A DNA stretch of 64,000 bases from Diphasiastrum complanatum (GCA_029204225.1 CM055096.1:75675521-75739520), one strand, 5' to 3'. Positions 10,921 to 22,659 are shown, numbered from the stretch's first letter. Program-made: numbers and translations. Notes: generated by a model from the sequence alone, not told the origin.

Positions 10921-11879
10921 ATCAGACGTCTTGATTACCTCAAGCAGGAAGAGGAAGTAGACTGTCCCTAAAAAATCTGAATCTCGTAGGCCAGTTGCTT
11001 CCCTTCTTCCAAACATCATCTCTGCAAAGCGGCCCCACATCCTCCTAACCACTCGTTCAGCGTCTTCAAACTCTGAATTAGACTTAGGATTTGCTTCCTC
11101 TCCTCTTGTTACTCATCAATCTCCTCATAAGGTTTTTTCGTCGAAGGTCCTAAATACCCAAGACTTGAGGAGATAACAGAAAAGTCTATAAATATTATTT
11201 CCACATTCGTTCATAACCATGTACATATCTTTTTTATTAGAATCCCATATGATCATCGACAAATATCTTTTGATTCTGACCATTATAATGAGCATGAATC
11301 TTATTTAGCCAATAAAATTGATATGCTTGTCCATATACAAATAAGAGCTTTCGATTAGGTTTCAAATTTTGTGTAGAGCTTAAATCTTCCGAGAATACAG
11401 ATATTATTGTTGAAGTCGACCAGAACTTTTTGCAGCACAATATTAGTCTCGATTCCATAGGAGATATTTTTGTTGTTAGTCATTTTTTCATGTCGGCAAT
11501 GAAAGTAAAAGAGGCCAATTTTGAGATGGCTATTTATTTCATCGAGTGCAGTCCATTTGCCGAATTCTATTTGATTCCATATGAAAATAAGTAAGCTTTG
11601 CTAGTTTGCTGTTGATGCCTTTTATTTTGATGATTATACTCTTGTCAAAATTGATTCTAATTTCATTTTGATTGTTGCAGTCGACATTGGAGCTTGAACA
11701 CTCTTTCTGTGAAAATAAATAAAGAGGAGTAGCAAATTTTTTATGTGTAAAAATAAACTCAACTGGGAGTACACAGAGAGAATTTGATTCTCTACTTTAT
11801 GCAGCCGTTCTAGAAATATCGACAACGGTATTGGTGAAATATATATAAAATCTCTCAAGGTATATCATATTTATTGCTG
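10921..11879 (+). other. decayed coding-like stretch after the histone-like domain
   Basis: Not recognised. One frame after the H3 part is basic and serine-rich (SSRKRK, a stop, then TVPKKSESRRPVASLLPNII), with no stop until about 11,175. A further piece at about 11,340-11,590 reads KFCVELKSSENTDIIVEVDQ and MKVKEANFEMAIYFIE. These look like remnants of one longer protein fused to, or next to, the H3-like domain, but stops and frame changes prevent a firm claim. Confidence 0.35.
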
Positions 11880-12210
11880 ATATGCCTTCAGATGTGGCTC
11901 TTGTAATCCTTGCGAGAGTTACTGCCCAATAATCTATGAAAAATCAAGATTTTTGACTGCAAGATAGCTACACACAGCCAACCCTTGCACTAGTGACCCT
12001 CGCAGACTACATTAGTAGGAAGATCTACACCAGATCCAACTACTATCAGAATCTCAAGCCAATCAGTGCAAGGAGTAAAAAGTTATCAAGGAAAAACCAC
12101 CGTAAGAGGCTTGATTTCTCACTATCGGCCTATCAAATTGATCAGATCCATAAGATCCAGACTGCAAACAACTGTACCAGCAAGATCCAACAACCTTGTG
12201 ACAAGCTAAA
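11880..12210 (+). other. leader of gypsy element A2
   Basis: Homologous to 1,925-2,230 of A1, including GACCCTCGCAGAC, CAATCAGTGCAAGGAGTAAA and AGATCCAGACTGCA. It joins directly to the end of the gag-protease linker, so gag has been deleted. No LTR or primer site is seen to its left. Confidence 0.75.
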
Positions 12211-13233
12211 GGCCTTTTGGCTGAATGGGCCAAATCAGAAGTGAAACCAATAGCACCAGATCCCATATATTGTGTGGGCTATGATGAGACAAGTAACGTC
12301 CTCCACACTGGGGCAGCGTGGAAAAATGATGAACACAACGTTACCCTACCAATCAAGCACAAGAGATTTGAGGACGAGGCCATAGTGGTAGATGGAGGAT
12401 TAGGTGTCAATTTGATCTCCACTACTTTATATCAAAAGTGGGGTTTATAGGGATTGAAGCCAACAAAATTTGCCATCAAGCTAGCAGATCAATCTTGTGT
12501 AAAGCCAAAGGGTGTAGTTGACGACATCCCTATGAAAATAGTGGGCATGTAGTTTGTGATTACTTTTGTGGTGATGGACATATCGGAGTCCCCTTCTGCA
12601 TACCTTGTTTTATTGGGAAGACCGTGGTTGAGGACTGCGCAAGTAGTTCACAACTGGGGTACGAGGAAACTCACCTTTGAGAATAGAGAGCAAGCTATGA
12701 AGGTCGATCAAACCACATGGGCGGTGAAACCTATTGCACCAAAGGCTGATGACGGATCGTCCACGATAGATCACACGATTGATCGCCCAAGACCAGACAA
12801 AAGAGGTCACTATGATTCAGAGACGAATGTCGTGATATGCATGGATGCATTAGCAACAATTGATTGCATGGCTGGGTAGATATGTCAATATGACTTGGAA
12901 CCCGAACCCAACACCTCTTCACCCAAGTGTTATACGATGGATACACAAATCTCATTCGGTGTGAATATGATCAGCATAGCATGACTTTCTGCGGAAGCTA
13001 TTGAAAACCCAATGGACAATAATTTATTTCCTTGACAGTATGCTCTTACTTACAACAAGGAGACTGAACTGACAGATGAGCAAGTCCTACAACATATGGA
13101 TCCAAATCGCTATGGAATCAAGAGAGTACCAACTCAGCCGCCACAAAACTCTGCTATGACTAAAGTTTCAAAGATAGATCCACCAAAGATAGCCACAAAC
13201 AAGAAGAACCGTTAAAACAACGCTAAATCCAGG
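12211..13233 (+). pseudogene. aspartic protease region of gypsy A2
   Basis: The N-terminal linker PIYCVGYDETSNVLHTGAAW precedes the active-site block VVDGGLGVNLISTTLYQKWG at about 12,385-12,450. It is followed by FAIKLADQ, DDIPMKIVG, then FVITFVVMDISESPSAYLVL and GRPWLRTAQVVHNWG. B carries the same domain with DGGSG. Stops at 12,448 and 12,550 interrupt it; the second replaces a Gln of B (CAG to TAG). The end (12,760-13,200) is the less conserved linker toward RT. It belongs to the same family as B. Confidence 0.85.
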
Positions 13234-14959
13234 TGATCCAATGGAGTGATCTACCCGAAGAAGCAATAGCTGTGGTGGATGCTGATATTCGCAACCACGA
13301 GGTGAATATCACACCAGTCCTAACGAAAGACAACAAGGATGAATCCAACTATGTAACAAGAAAAGGCAAAAAGAAGGTGTTAGATTCCTTGAAGTCGATC
13401 AGAATGGACTCAGATGTAGTGTCATCTTCCTCACAGATGACAGAAAATCAAAAGATGACCAATCGGGCTAAGATCAATATGCTGAAGGAGGAACCTCGCC
13501 GAGTGCTAGTTCACGAGATGCCTGAGAGCTTAAAAAACTATACCTTAGACGATGTGGTAATCATGATGTCGCAAGCACAATGAGAACCTGATCAGAGTCA
13601 GGAACCAGCAGAACAAGTCTTCAAGGGACCTGCGCAAACACAACCAATGAACCTTGCCGAGCCAGGAGAAGAAGAAAATATCGTGCACGTGGAAGTGCAG
13701 TTAATACCCACACAATTCCAAAGACTACGATTATTGTTGGTGGAATACATGAATTGTTTCACATGGAATTACAGTGATCTAAAGGGTATCCCACCAATAG
13801 TAGTCCAACATACCATACCCTTGGTGGATCAAGTAGTTGCCAAGGTGAGTCGCTATTATCGCTGCAACCCAAACTATACGGAACTAATCAAGCAGAAGTT
13901 GCAGAAGTTGTTAGATGCTGATTTCATCTATGAAACCGAGCACACGGAGTGGGTATCGTCAATAGTCATAGTACCCAAGAAGAACGGCAAAATGCAGATC
14001 TGTGTGAATCTGAAAGCATTAAATGTAGTCACCAAAAAGGACCACTTCCCCTTGCCATTTAAGGAAAGTATCACAGATAGAGTAGCTGGAGCAGAAGCCT
14101 ATAGTTTCTTGGACGGCTTCAGCGGTTACAATAAGGTGAAAATAGTGCCATAAGATCAGCACAAGACAACCTTCGCCACTGAATGGAGGACTTATGCCTA
14201 TAAGGTGATGCCATTCGGTCTTTGTAATGCCCCAAGCACTTTCCAACGAGTCATGCAGATGACATTCAAAGAATATTTGCAAATTTTTTTGGAGATCTTC
14301 TTGGACGATCTATGCATGCATGGACCTAACACAGAGCACTTATCCAATTTGGAGAAGGTGCTACAGAAGTGCCACGAATTTCAGATCTCCTTGAATCCAA
14401 AAAAATGTCAATTTTGGGTGACGCATGGCCTAATTCTTGGCCATATAGTGTCTAGACACGGAATCGCCGCAGACCTATCCAAAATCAAGATCATTGTTGA
14501 TCTACCACCACCAGGAACGATTCGTGAGGTCTACATTTTTATGGGACATGCTAACTATTACAGGATTTCATTCTGGACTTTGCGGAGTTAGCACGACCAA
14601 TCTACAAACTCACAACGGAGCTACATTGGACTGAGGAAGCCTTAAAGGCTTTCCAGAAGCTTAAAGATGCATTGGTCTCAGCACCAATACTACATCCACC
14701 CAATTGGTCCATTGAGTTTCATGTGCATACAAATGCATTGAAGTATGCAGTAGGAGCAGTCTTAACCCAGCCAGGAGAGCACAAAAAAGATTTCCCGACC
14801 AGATTTGCAAGTCGTCAGTTCAGTGACACAGAAATGAATTATTCAACTACAAAGTAGGAGGCAGTGGCAATGATTTATGCAGTTAATAAGTTTCGACATT
14901 ACTTGATGGCCACTCACTTTGCTTTTTATACGAACCGTTAGCCCTTGCTCTACCTTGTT
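13233..14959 (+). pseudogene. reverse transcriptase and RNase H of gypsy A2
   Basis: The linker (13,233-13,583) is followed by RT from MNLAEP at 13,647: DLKGIPPIVVQHTIPLVDQ, ICVNLKALNVVTKKDHFPLP, AYSFLDGFSGYNKVKIVP, a stop at 14,151, then MPFGLCNAPSTFQRVM. The catalytic box is FLDD (about 14,299-14,310) in place of the usual Y[LMV]DD. RNase H begins at about 14,695 (VHTNALKYAVGAVLTQPG; the first catalytic Asp is Asn here) and continues past TAG 14,855 to the last A2 bases, LLYLV at about 14,945-14,959. There copia F has inserted. A2 does not resume to the right of F, so the integrase and 3' LTR are missing from this locus. Confidence 0.9.
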
Positions 14960-15606
14960 TGTTGCGAACAGGTTTCGTGAACAGATTGTTTTGTTTGGTT
15001 TTCTTATGCGGAAGCCTTCAGGATCCTAGGCATGCGACTACAGATCACAGAACAAAAATCATTCTAGCAATCAAGAACAACAAAAAACAAGGAGATGGAG
15101 AAGAGAGCAGTTGCATTATCAGTTTTTGAGTTTTGAGCAAGATGATCAATATCTCGCTCACTGGCGGCTTGACACTCAGCTCAATCGTTGTGTTCTGCTC
15201 GTTGGCAGACTTTCATGCACAACTATCTTCGCTTCTTTTTCTTTTTCTATTCTTCTCTTTTTCTGCTCTTTCGCTCTCTATCGTGTTGATAAAAAAATTG
15301 CGTTTATATCTCCACTGTGTGGAGTTTACAAGGTAGCTAAATAGAGAATTACAAGAGTAGTTAACGCTAATCAACTAGCTAGTTATTCTATGTTATTGCT
15401 TAACTCTTTCAGCTGAGCGTGAAATACAAGAGACCATGCCCGTTGAGCTGCCAGCTGGTAGCGCGAAAGATTTTTTTTCGTTTTCTTTTTGTTTTGTGTC
15501 GTGTCGTGTCTTTTGGTCCTGGAAGTATGTTTGACTTTCACGAATTGTTCGCTCTTCGCTTCGCTTCGTGTCGCGACAAAGTTGCAGGAGCTCACAATTT
15601 CTAACA
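14960..15606 (-). repeat. 3' LTR of copia fragment F
   Basis: On the minus strand it runs TGTTAGAAATTG ... TTCGCAACA (647 bp), with matching TGTT/AACA ends. The polypurine tract CAAGAGGGAG (plus 15,607-15,616) lies just before it, and the RNase H end lies upstream on the minus strand. The outer end abuts A2 RNase H at 14,959. Confidence 0.85.
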
Positions 15607-15616
15607 CTCCCTCTTG

Positions 15617-15963
15617 AACCTTGCAACTTTGTATGTTTAATCCAATTGTCTTTCTTTGCTTTGCAAAGAGTGGCTTGTCGAGTGGCTTAGTAAGCAGATC
15701 TGCAATCATGTCTTCAGACTTTATGAACTGGACCTGGAGCTCTCCTTTCGAGATCAAATCTCGAATGTGATGGTACTTCAGAGGTATATGTTTTGTTTTT
15801 GAATGGAAGACAGGACCTGGGGCAAATATATGCCACTTTGAGAATCCATCATCATCGTGCATGGTTCTCCTTGTGGTATGTCAATTGCCTCCAACATCAT
15901 CGACAACCAAACCACCTCGTTTGCCACCTTTGAAGCTGCGACATATTCAGCTTCGCATGAGGA
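15617..15963 (-). pseudogene. RNase H C-terminal part of copia fragment F
   Basis: Minus-strand copia RNase H. SSCEAEYVAASKVANEVVWL lies at about 15,900-15,963 and LKYHHIRDLISKGELQVQFI at about 15,715-15,780. The end is DMIADLLTKPLDKPLFAKQR, about 15 codons before the polypurine tract. A frameshift near 15,840 breaks the link between the two parts. Everything upstream (gag to the first half of RNase H, and the 5' LTR) is missing; similarity stops at about 15,963. Confidence 0.88.
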
Positions 15964-17022
15964 TTGAGTGTTTATGTGAATGCTTCACGCCATGATGTTT
16001 GATGCTTGCTTCTCTATTATACATGTATGATGCCTAGATCATAAGTTATGTGTAGTATCTCCTCTTGATAATTTAAATTATTCATAGGGTGCAGGTTCAA
16101 GCTTGGCATGTCACCTTGTCGTAGGATGCTATGGCGTAGGAGCAGGTTTTTGCTTCCGTTGATGAGCTACAATGGACTTAAATCGGCCATGAGGCCGTGG
16201 ATTTAGTGCATAGGAACACCAAAATCCATGTGCTTTCATCCATAATTTCTCAACCCTCTTGCTGCAACATGCATAATAGGTATTAGATCCATTCCTAGGG
16301 CTTTAAGCCACCATAAGTAGATTTCTCATTACGTTAAGCCTCCTTGGAACCCAAAGAGGCCAAGAGCTAGGAAGGGTACAATGCCCACAAATAGCCATGC
16401 TTAGAATGTGAAAAATTAGAGATCAAAACACATTTAGTTCATCAATGATCTTTAGCCAAATTTGGTTGCACATCTAGAAATAGTTGGGAGATAGAAATTA
16501 CTACTTTATGCATGCTAGAACTTAGAAATGCATAATGATCTGATCATAAACACTTGAATATGACTTTAGTACTGTCCCTGTCCACACAACAGTAGTATAG
16601 TACTGTACATCACACGTGTGAAAGCTAGATCAACCATAAAATCAACATTCTACACATAGAAACTCAAGATATCAAGAGTCACACACATGAAATGAAACGA
16701 AACGAAATGAACAAGCCTTGATATTGAATGTCATTTGGCCACGTGCCCCAAACTTGACCTAAATTGAAAACTTTTAGATACTTCATAAAAAACCTATAAA
16801 TTCTAGTCTAGATGCAATGTACCAAAATTAGCCAATTGGAATGGGTCCAAAACTAGCCTCATCCACTTATCTACTTGCCAAAAATAGTACAACACTATTT
16901 AGGCCTTTATTGACACATATGAAACTATCTCTAAGTTGAGATTTCATTTTGGCCTCCAAAAATACTAATAAACCAACAAACTAGTTGACAATTTTTCACA
17001 TAGAATTTATAAAAAGTAGGGA
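15964..17022. other. non-coding spacer
   Basis: AT-rich, with no coding sequence recognised. Contains the dispersed-repeat counterpart of 9,090-9,225 at about 16,555-16,670, including CACACGTGTGAA. Confidence 0.5.
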
Positions 17023-17046
17023 TGTGTGTGTGTGTGTGTGTGTGTG
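17023..17046. repeat. (TG)n microsatellite
   Basis: A 24-bp TG run with one GA step at its right end. Confidence 0.95.
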
Positions 17047-17298
17047 AGTGGAGAGCCCTCTAGTGAATGTATGCAATAAAAAAAATTTCATGGTTTTATG
17101 TAGTAAAAATTTGCCTTATGGGCTTGTATTAGCAAATATTGCCCAGTGGGGTACATCATATACACATCATTTTTGGCCTTGCCTTGCAAAGACAATACGA
17201 TGTGGTGAGGTCGGTAAATGAAGTTTGATAAAAAGTCAACATTAAAGGATATTATGTGGCGGTAGTCTTAATTTGCAATGTTGAATCTTTAGTTGAGG

Positions 17299-17300
<2 letters not shown>

Positions 17301-17371
<71 letters not shown>
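17301..17371. repeat. (CT)n microsatellite
   Basis: About 71 bp of uninterrupted CT repeat, about 150 bp to the right of the PPR pseudogene's 3' end in that gene's sense. No LTR flanks are recognised here. Confidence 0.97.
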
Positions 17372-17374
<3 letters not shown>

Positions 17375-17518
17375 GCTTGCTTGCTCGCTGGCTGAAAGGA
17401 GGGTGAAGGAAGTTGTTGTCATCAAGATTTCACACAATTGACTAGTAATGAATTCAGTAGATAAAACTTATTTTCTATATTAATGAGATATTTATGTTAT
17501 TTAAAATTTTAATAGGAA

Positions 17519-18150
17519 AAAACTAGTGTGAGTTTATGAAAAAATTATATGTTATCTCATCAGGAATACAACTCTCTTTCCTCATCTTGTTGTTGAGCTT
17601 GTGTGTCTCTTGAATATAGCCAACTTGACGAAGACCATCCAAAAGAGTGTTGTAAGTGATAACATCAGGTTTACAACTCACCTCTTGCATCTCCTCCAAG
17701 AACTTGTTGGCCTCATCTACTCTTCCCTCCTTGCACAATCCATTGATTAGAGTTGTATACATAATAGCATCAATTGGACAACCCTTTTCCTTCATTGCAC
17801 ATAACAACTTGCATTGCAAAGGACACCAATAAGGCTGTTACGAGTGACTCTGCTAGGAGAAAAGCCTCTCTTTAATACCTTTCCAATAAGGTGATTGGCA
17901 TCCTCCACTCTTCCTTCAGCACACAAGTCATTTAAAACTAAGGTACATGTGGACTCTTCAGGAAGAAGACTTTTATCACTTGCTCAAAAAGTCATAACCC
18001 TCATGCACTCTCCCTACACTAGTAATTAAGTTGTTATAAACACTCCCTACACTAGTTAACCCCATAATTAAGTTGTTATAAGTAAATGCAACAAGAGTAA
18101 AACCTCTATTTACAAGGTCCTTGAAATTACTCTTGGTCGGTTGTGAATGT
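17519..18150 (-). pseudogene. pentatricopeptide-repeat (PPR) protein pseudogene
   Basis: Minus-strand P-type PPR repeats. The open part 17,523-17,819 has MYTTLINGLCKEGRVDEANK, then CKPDVITYNTLLDGLRQVGY and CIPDEITYNFFINSH. Each is the standard 35-residue unit with its YN.LI..LC and GR..EA helices. Upstream, in other frames, earlier units are visible: CTLVLNDLCAEGRVEDANHL, GFSPSRVTRNSLIGVL, and FTYNNLIMGL at about 18,060-18,090. Frameshifts, a stop at about 17,985 and a small duplication (about 18,010-18,081) show decay. PPR proteins are organellar RNA-binding factors. The targeting N-terminus is absent. This is the only host-gene-like remnant besides the histone fragment. Confidence 0.88.
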
Positions 18151-18239
18151 CTTTATACCAGATCTTATGGCAAATTACTTGTAATCAGCTGGTTGTTCTT
18201 GTTGAAATTCTATGCTCAAGCCCAATTCCATTAGGTAAT

Positions 18240-18990
18240 GAGCATCCTGGAAAAGTCTTGTTTATATCTATTCTTAAAAACAACAAAAAGAAGGAAAGAA
18301 GAAGATTCGAAGTTTTGTACAAAAGATCGAAAAATTCAGGATCGAATTTTTTTTTTCCGACCCAAGCCTTTTTCGACCCAATGTTAATCCCATCAAAGAG
18401 ATATTTTCCGACCCCGGATCGGATCAGATCGAGGCAAAAAATATGCGGGCGTCTTCGACCCTAGATCGGATCGGATCGGATCGGGTCTAATAAATCTGAC
18501 CCTTGGTAAATTATCCGATCCTTTGTATATTTTTTCAATACTGTTAATTAGAAAATCCGACCCACATACTATCAAAATAATGGCTTCCTTCTGTGGGACT
18601 GTAAGTAGATTAACTGAGGATTCCAATGCACTGATCATCTGACATCCAGTGGAGTCAACACCCTTACAAGCATCTTTTGTAACAATGTACATGGATTATT
18701 CTATAATGATGATCAATGGTTAAGTAAGTTTAGAATCAATTAGTTATTATTGTTGTATTCTAGTATCTAGCTATCAACGATTTTCAACTGAAGCCTGGTA
18801 TTTGCGCCCAGCTTCACGCTCTTGTACTCCATTTGATAATTATCAGAGTGCAAGTTTTTGTCTACATTCTAGTTCTATTGCGCATTGTTGTATTAATACA
18901 TCTTGAATGCATTGTAAGTAACTGCCGCACTTCCGATCCATCACCACCTGCTCCACTTTCGCTGCACCACGTTTCCATTGATTTATGACA
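18240..18990 (+). repeat. copia LTR (K), related to the G LTR
   Basis: Ends TTTATGACA at 18,982-18,990, directly before a primer site. It shares with the G LTR the block ATCAGAGTGCAA[GA]TTTT, the TTGTGCAT/GCGCATTG part, and an upstream TCGAA/GATCGGATC-rich stretch (18,300-18,500). No coding region follows, so it is a solo-like LTR plus primer site. The left boundary is uncertain. Confidence 0.55.
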
Positions 18991-19075
18991 TGGTATCCGA
19001 GCATCTGTTTCTATCAGAGCTCTACTAATCCGATATCATCTAGATTTCTCTGATTTTCCAACATGGTATCAGAGC
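18991..19075 (+). promoter_or_regulatory. two closely spaced tRNA-iMet-type primer sites
   Basis: TGGTATCCGAGC at 18,991-19,002 and TGGTATCAGAGC at 19,064-19,075. The second is a perfect match, preceded by CCAACA like an LTR end. The 60 bp between them also holds a third partial copy (TATCAGAGCTC near 19,011). This may be a duplicated LTR-leader junction. Confidence 0.6.
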
Positions 19076-20865
19076 TCAGCTCTCTGATCCTGTAGATTTA
19101 TGACAGTTCTAAGCAATCCAGGTCTAGCAATTCCAATTTGCCAACGTGCTGTCTCAGTTCCGGTAAGCTCATCCCCAAAAGATAGAGCAATAAGGATGTA
19201 AATCAGTGTTTGCGTGATGTGTTCACCCTGTGCATGCTGGTTTGGCATGTCTACCTTCTTGAACTCGGAGCATATTTGGTTTGAAGCATGAATCACACAG
19301 AAGGTTTGCTGTAAAACGAGTTAGGAGTGTGTAGAATGTTTTTAGTTGGGCTGGAAACCTCTTGGATGGGCTGTGGACAGCATTGAGGATGGCTGGAAAC
19401 TGGTTTCCAGGTAGCTTAATTCTCTGTTGCATCTGCATGCCTTTCTACAACATGCGTGTGGTTCTTAGAACTGATAAAGTTGATTGAGTGAAAATAATAC
19501 ATCTTTTGCTTTAGATGCGATTCAATTCCACGCCACGCTAGTATTGAATCCTAGAACCGGTACAATCGTCCAGAAAGGAGATTGATAAGTTCTTTCTGTT
19601 TACTGAATAGTTCTCGCTTAGTGGAAACATGTAATTTACCATAACCTACAAAATTTTTATTAGTAGGTGATTTTAAAATCTGATACGCTTTTATAAATGG
19701 ATTATAGGGTTTTGGCAAGCAATGCTCTGCAGAACCTTTAGCACAATTTCCCTGTCCTTAAGCAATATTCTCAATGATTCATAAGATTGCATGATGATTA
19801 ATGCTATTAATGGTCCTGTTGCTTCAACTTTTCTCGCTATGAAATTGGAAAGTATTCTCGTTGACTGATAACTAGTGTAAATTTAATGACGCTGAGTTTA
19901 GTGGAAAAGTGTGGTTTACACTCATCGTTTCATTTGGGTCGTTAGATTTTGTGTGTCATTGTGTGTGCGCAGACTGGAACACTTATTCTTGTGTACTCTC
20001 CCGCCACCATTTGATTTCACGATTCACGTTTATACTTTTTTGCTTCTTTGTGTTATTTTTTTAAGCTCTTTATCTCTACTTGCTCGCTCACTCTCGCTCG
20101 ACCTAGATCGATCCCTTTTGCTTGCTTATGCACGCACACTCTCTCTCCCCCCTGTGCAACCTTATTATGCTTCTATTTTACGTTCTTGCTTCCTTTTTGG
20201 GGTTGCCCACGGGTGCATGTTGCTTGTTTCTTTGAAGCTTTCCTTGCGGGCTAGGTCAATGTTCAGACATAGCAAATTTGAGGTCAAATTTTAGAAGAAA
20301 CCATCTGATTAGGCGTCGTCATAGGGGACAACATTGTTGGTACAATCCAGTCGGGCTGGCATAAATATCTACGAAATGCTCCATTGACAACGCTCACGAA
20401 CTAGATTCTCGACTTTTGGATTTCAAGCGTGTGTTTTGAGGGGTCTTCAAAATCTCCTTGAGATTGTTAGGTTTTGCATAATCTCTGCATCGTTATGTTC
20501 CAAGATGTTGGTCATTGTGTTCCTGTTCAACAAATGTTCTCTGCAATCATCATGTGAACAAATGTTGTCTGCAGTTATCGCACATACACTGGAGGTTCAA
20601 GAAAGATAACCTGCATCCAAATCATAGAATGAGTTTCCATTCTTCTTGCATTTTTTGCCTGAGGATTTGCGGTTGCGTGTTTGCATATGTCCATGCATGG
20701 GGTGATCAATTTACAAATGGGGATACATTACACTGTTATGAATATGCACCAATCAGTATGTTAGGACTTCGTTTGCATTGGATGTTTATGGTGAAAAGAT
20801 TGCATTGATATTATGCACTTCCAACTGCTTAAGTGCATCATGCATTATAATCATTGACACAGAAT
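19076..20865. other. non-coding spacer
   Basis: No retroelement domain or host gene seen on either strand. Short open frames (for example 19,911-20,294) are low-complexity and have no recognisable motif. Confidence 0.45.
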
Positions 20866-21187
20866 TGTCTGAGATGCGATGTGTCTTGACCATCAGGACT
20901 CTAGCCGTTAGTGACGAGACACTAGCCCACAATTATTCGGGGTGACCAAGAGGGTCTCACAGGTCTTTGGCGGGGCACGGGGGTGGTACCCTATGAGTCA
21001 CTCAATATTCACAAGTCACAGGGGCCAGACATGCCAAGTGAATTGATCACCCACAGGTGGATGCCATGTGCCAGTTGACGGGAATAGCAAGTAGAAGGAC
21101 CCAAGGAGAGGGTGCCTATGGTTGGGAGATTCAGTCTACACACCGGCCTTCTGGGAGTCACGAGCTTGGAAAGAGTGGCTTGTGACA
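20866..21187 (+). repeat. 5' LTR of C (truncated)
   Basis: Aligns with 42,272-42,591, for example AAGAGGGTC, GGCGGGGCACGGGGGTGGTA and CACCGGCCTTCT, and ends TTGTGACA in both. The polypurine tract shows that the right copy starts at 42,112, so this left copy lacks about the first 160 bp. Many differences between the copies are transitions, consistent with an old insertion. Confidence 0.85.
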
Positions 21188-21189
21188 AT

Positions 21190-21201
21190 TGGTATCATAG
21201 C
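21190..21201 (+). promoter_or_regulatory. tRNA-iMet primer-binding site of C
   Basis: TGGTATCATAGC, one mismatch to TGGTATCAGAGC, two bases after the LTR end. Confidence 0.85.
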
Positions 21202-22197
21202 CTCTTTTTAGAGAGAGAAACGTATGTTCTAGAGAGAGAAAGTGTAAAAAATTGTCATTTTTCTCTTGTTTTGAAAGATTTTGGAGGGGGAAAATGTGAA
21301 AGAGAGATTGGAGAAAAAGGGTGGGCCTCCAACGATGCTATTCCAGCATATAGGGAGCCCACAACAATCTAATTTCGGGGGGAAAATTGGGTAAAAATCT
21401 TTTGATGCTCCATTGCCCTCCTGTGGCAGGAAGGAAACGAATTCAAATTGGAAGAGATTTTGGGCACTTGTTTCCTATAGCTCCAGCGCTGATCCAGCGC
21501 ACGTTTTTCAACTGTGCCAGCGCTGTTTGGAGGATCTATCAACATTCTAATTGGGAAAAAAGTAGAGCGCTGATCCAGCGTTGATCTAGCGCACTTTCTT
21601 CAACTGTTCCAGCGCCGTTTGGAGGATCTATCAACATCCTAATTTTGGGAAATATAGAGTGCTGATCTAGCGCTTATTCCTGACCGTTCCAGCACTCACT
21701 GTATGGACAGTGGTATCTGAAATTGTAGGATGAACTGAAGCGCTCAGTTCTGCTGTTCTAGCGTTGTGTTAGCGCCCTCCTCCAACTGTTGGGGTTGTTC
21801 TATTTTGCTTTGTCCAACGATTATTAGCCAATTGTTCTGCAGCTGTCCTGAAGCTATTTGGAAGTTGTTCTGGTAAAATTTTGGCACTAAGTGGGTGAAA
21901 ATCAACGGCCCGATCAACGATCATTTGCTGGAGCTTTGCACATCTCTGAAGGAGGAGGCAATCCTGACTTTTTTCCAGGTCTTGAGGGATTTCTTTTAAG
22001 GCAGAATCAGCGTTCAAATTTTGCTACTCAAGCGCACTTCTGTGGGAATTCTTGCTTGGATTTCAGGGAGAGCTCCTTCCCTATCTATTGTTGTTTTGCT
22101 AGTTGAAGAGCTTTGGGTCAGATTTGTCTTTTCTCAGTGTTTTACAATAAGTGCAAATTTTAGCTTGATCTTGCATTGTCTTGTTTTTGTTTCCATA
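21202..22197 (+). other. leader of C with CAGCGC tandem repeats
   Basis: Non-coding, about 1 kb. Three imperfect tandem units start at 21,486, 21,567 and 21,659 with GCGCTGATCCAGCGC-like sequence. Units 1 and 2 continue through TTTGGAGGATCTATCAACAT. Further AGCGC words lie at 21,735-21,775. The GCGCT/AGCGC pairs can form short hairpins in the transcript. Confidence 0.75.
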
Positions 22198-22659
22198 ATG
22201 GAAGATGATAGAGTTGATATTTCGCTTAGTCCACCTGTTGCTCTCCCATCACCACCATCTAGCCCTGTGCTTAGCCCTACTCATAATCCGCTTACAGTGG
22301 CTGCTCGTTCGCCTGTTGGTACTTCCCCATCTGTGCAAGCTCGCATAGATAGTGTGGAAAAGACCGTCGCAGAGATGCGAGCGATGATGGTAGCTAGTGG
22401 TTATGCATCTTCTTCGCAGTATGCTTCGCCTTATCCGTCTTCTCTTGTTCGTCATGTGTTACCTCCACCCTACCCATAAGACAAAGATATTATTTCGCAA
22501 GAAATACTCCCCAACGCAATACTGATATAGTAGATCAATGGTTGCATAAGTGGGAAGAGTATTTTGATTTGAAGCAGTCCCCAACTAATGAGGGTTTGGC
22601 AAGTTCGCAAAGCTGGTTACCATTTCACTGATTTTGTTGATAGGTGGTGGCGCAAGCTC
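22198..22659 (+). pseudogene. gag of C, 5' part
   Basis: ATG 22198 opens MEDDRVDISLSPPVALPSPP, a Pro/Ser-rich N-terminus, followed by a short helix (ARIDSVEKTVAEMRAMM) and a stop at 22,477. In other frames the Retrotrans_gag core follows: WLHKWEEYFDLKQSPTNEGL at about 22,533-22,590, then YHFTDFVDRWWRKLL. Sequence then switches at about 22,660 to the B LTR. The rest of the gag core and the nucleocapsid are absent on both sides of B, so a deletion accompanied or followed the insertion. Confidence 0.8.

Noticed and set aside
19911..20294. 127-codon Leu/Ser-rich open frame
   Set aside because: Low-complexity composition from TCTC-rich DNA, with no domain and no start context.
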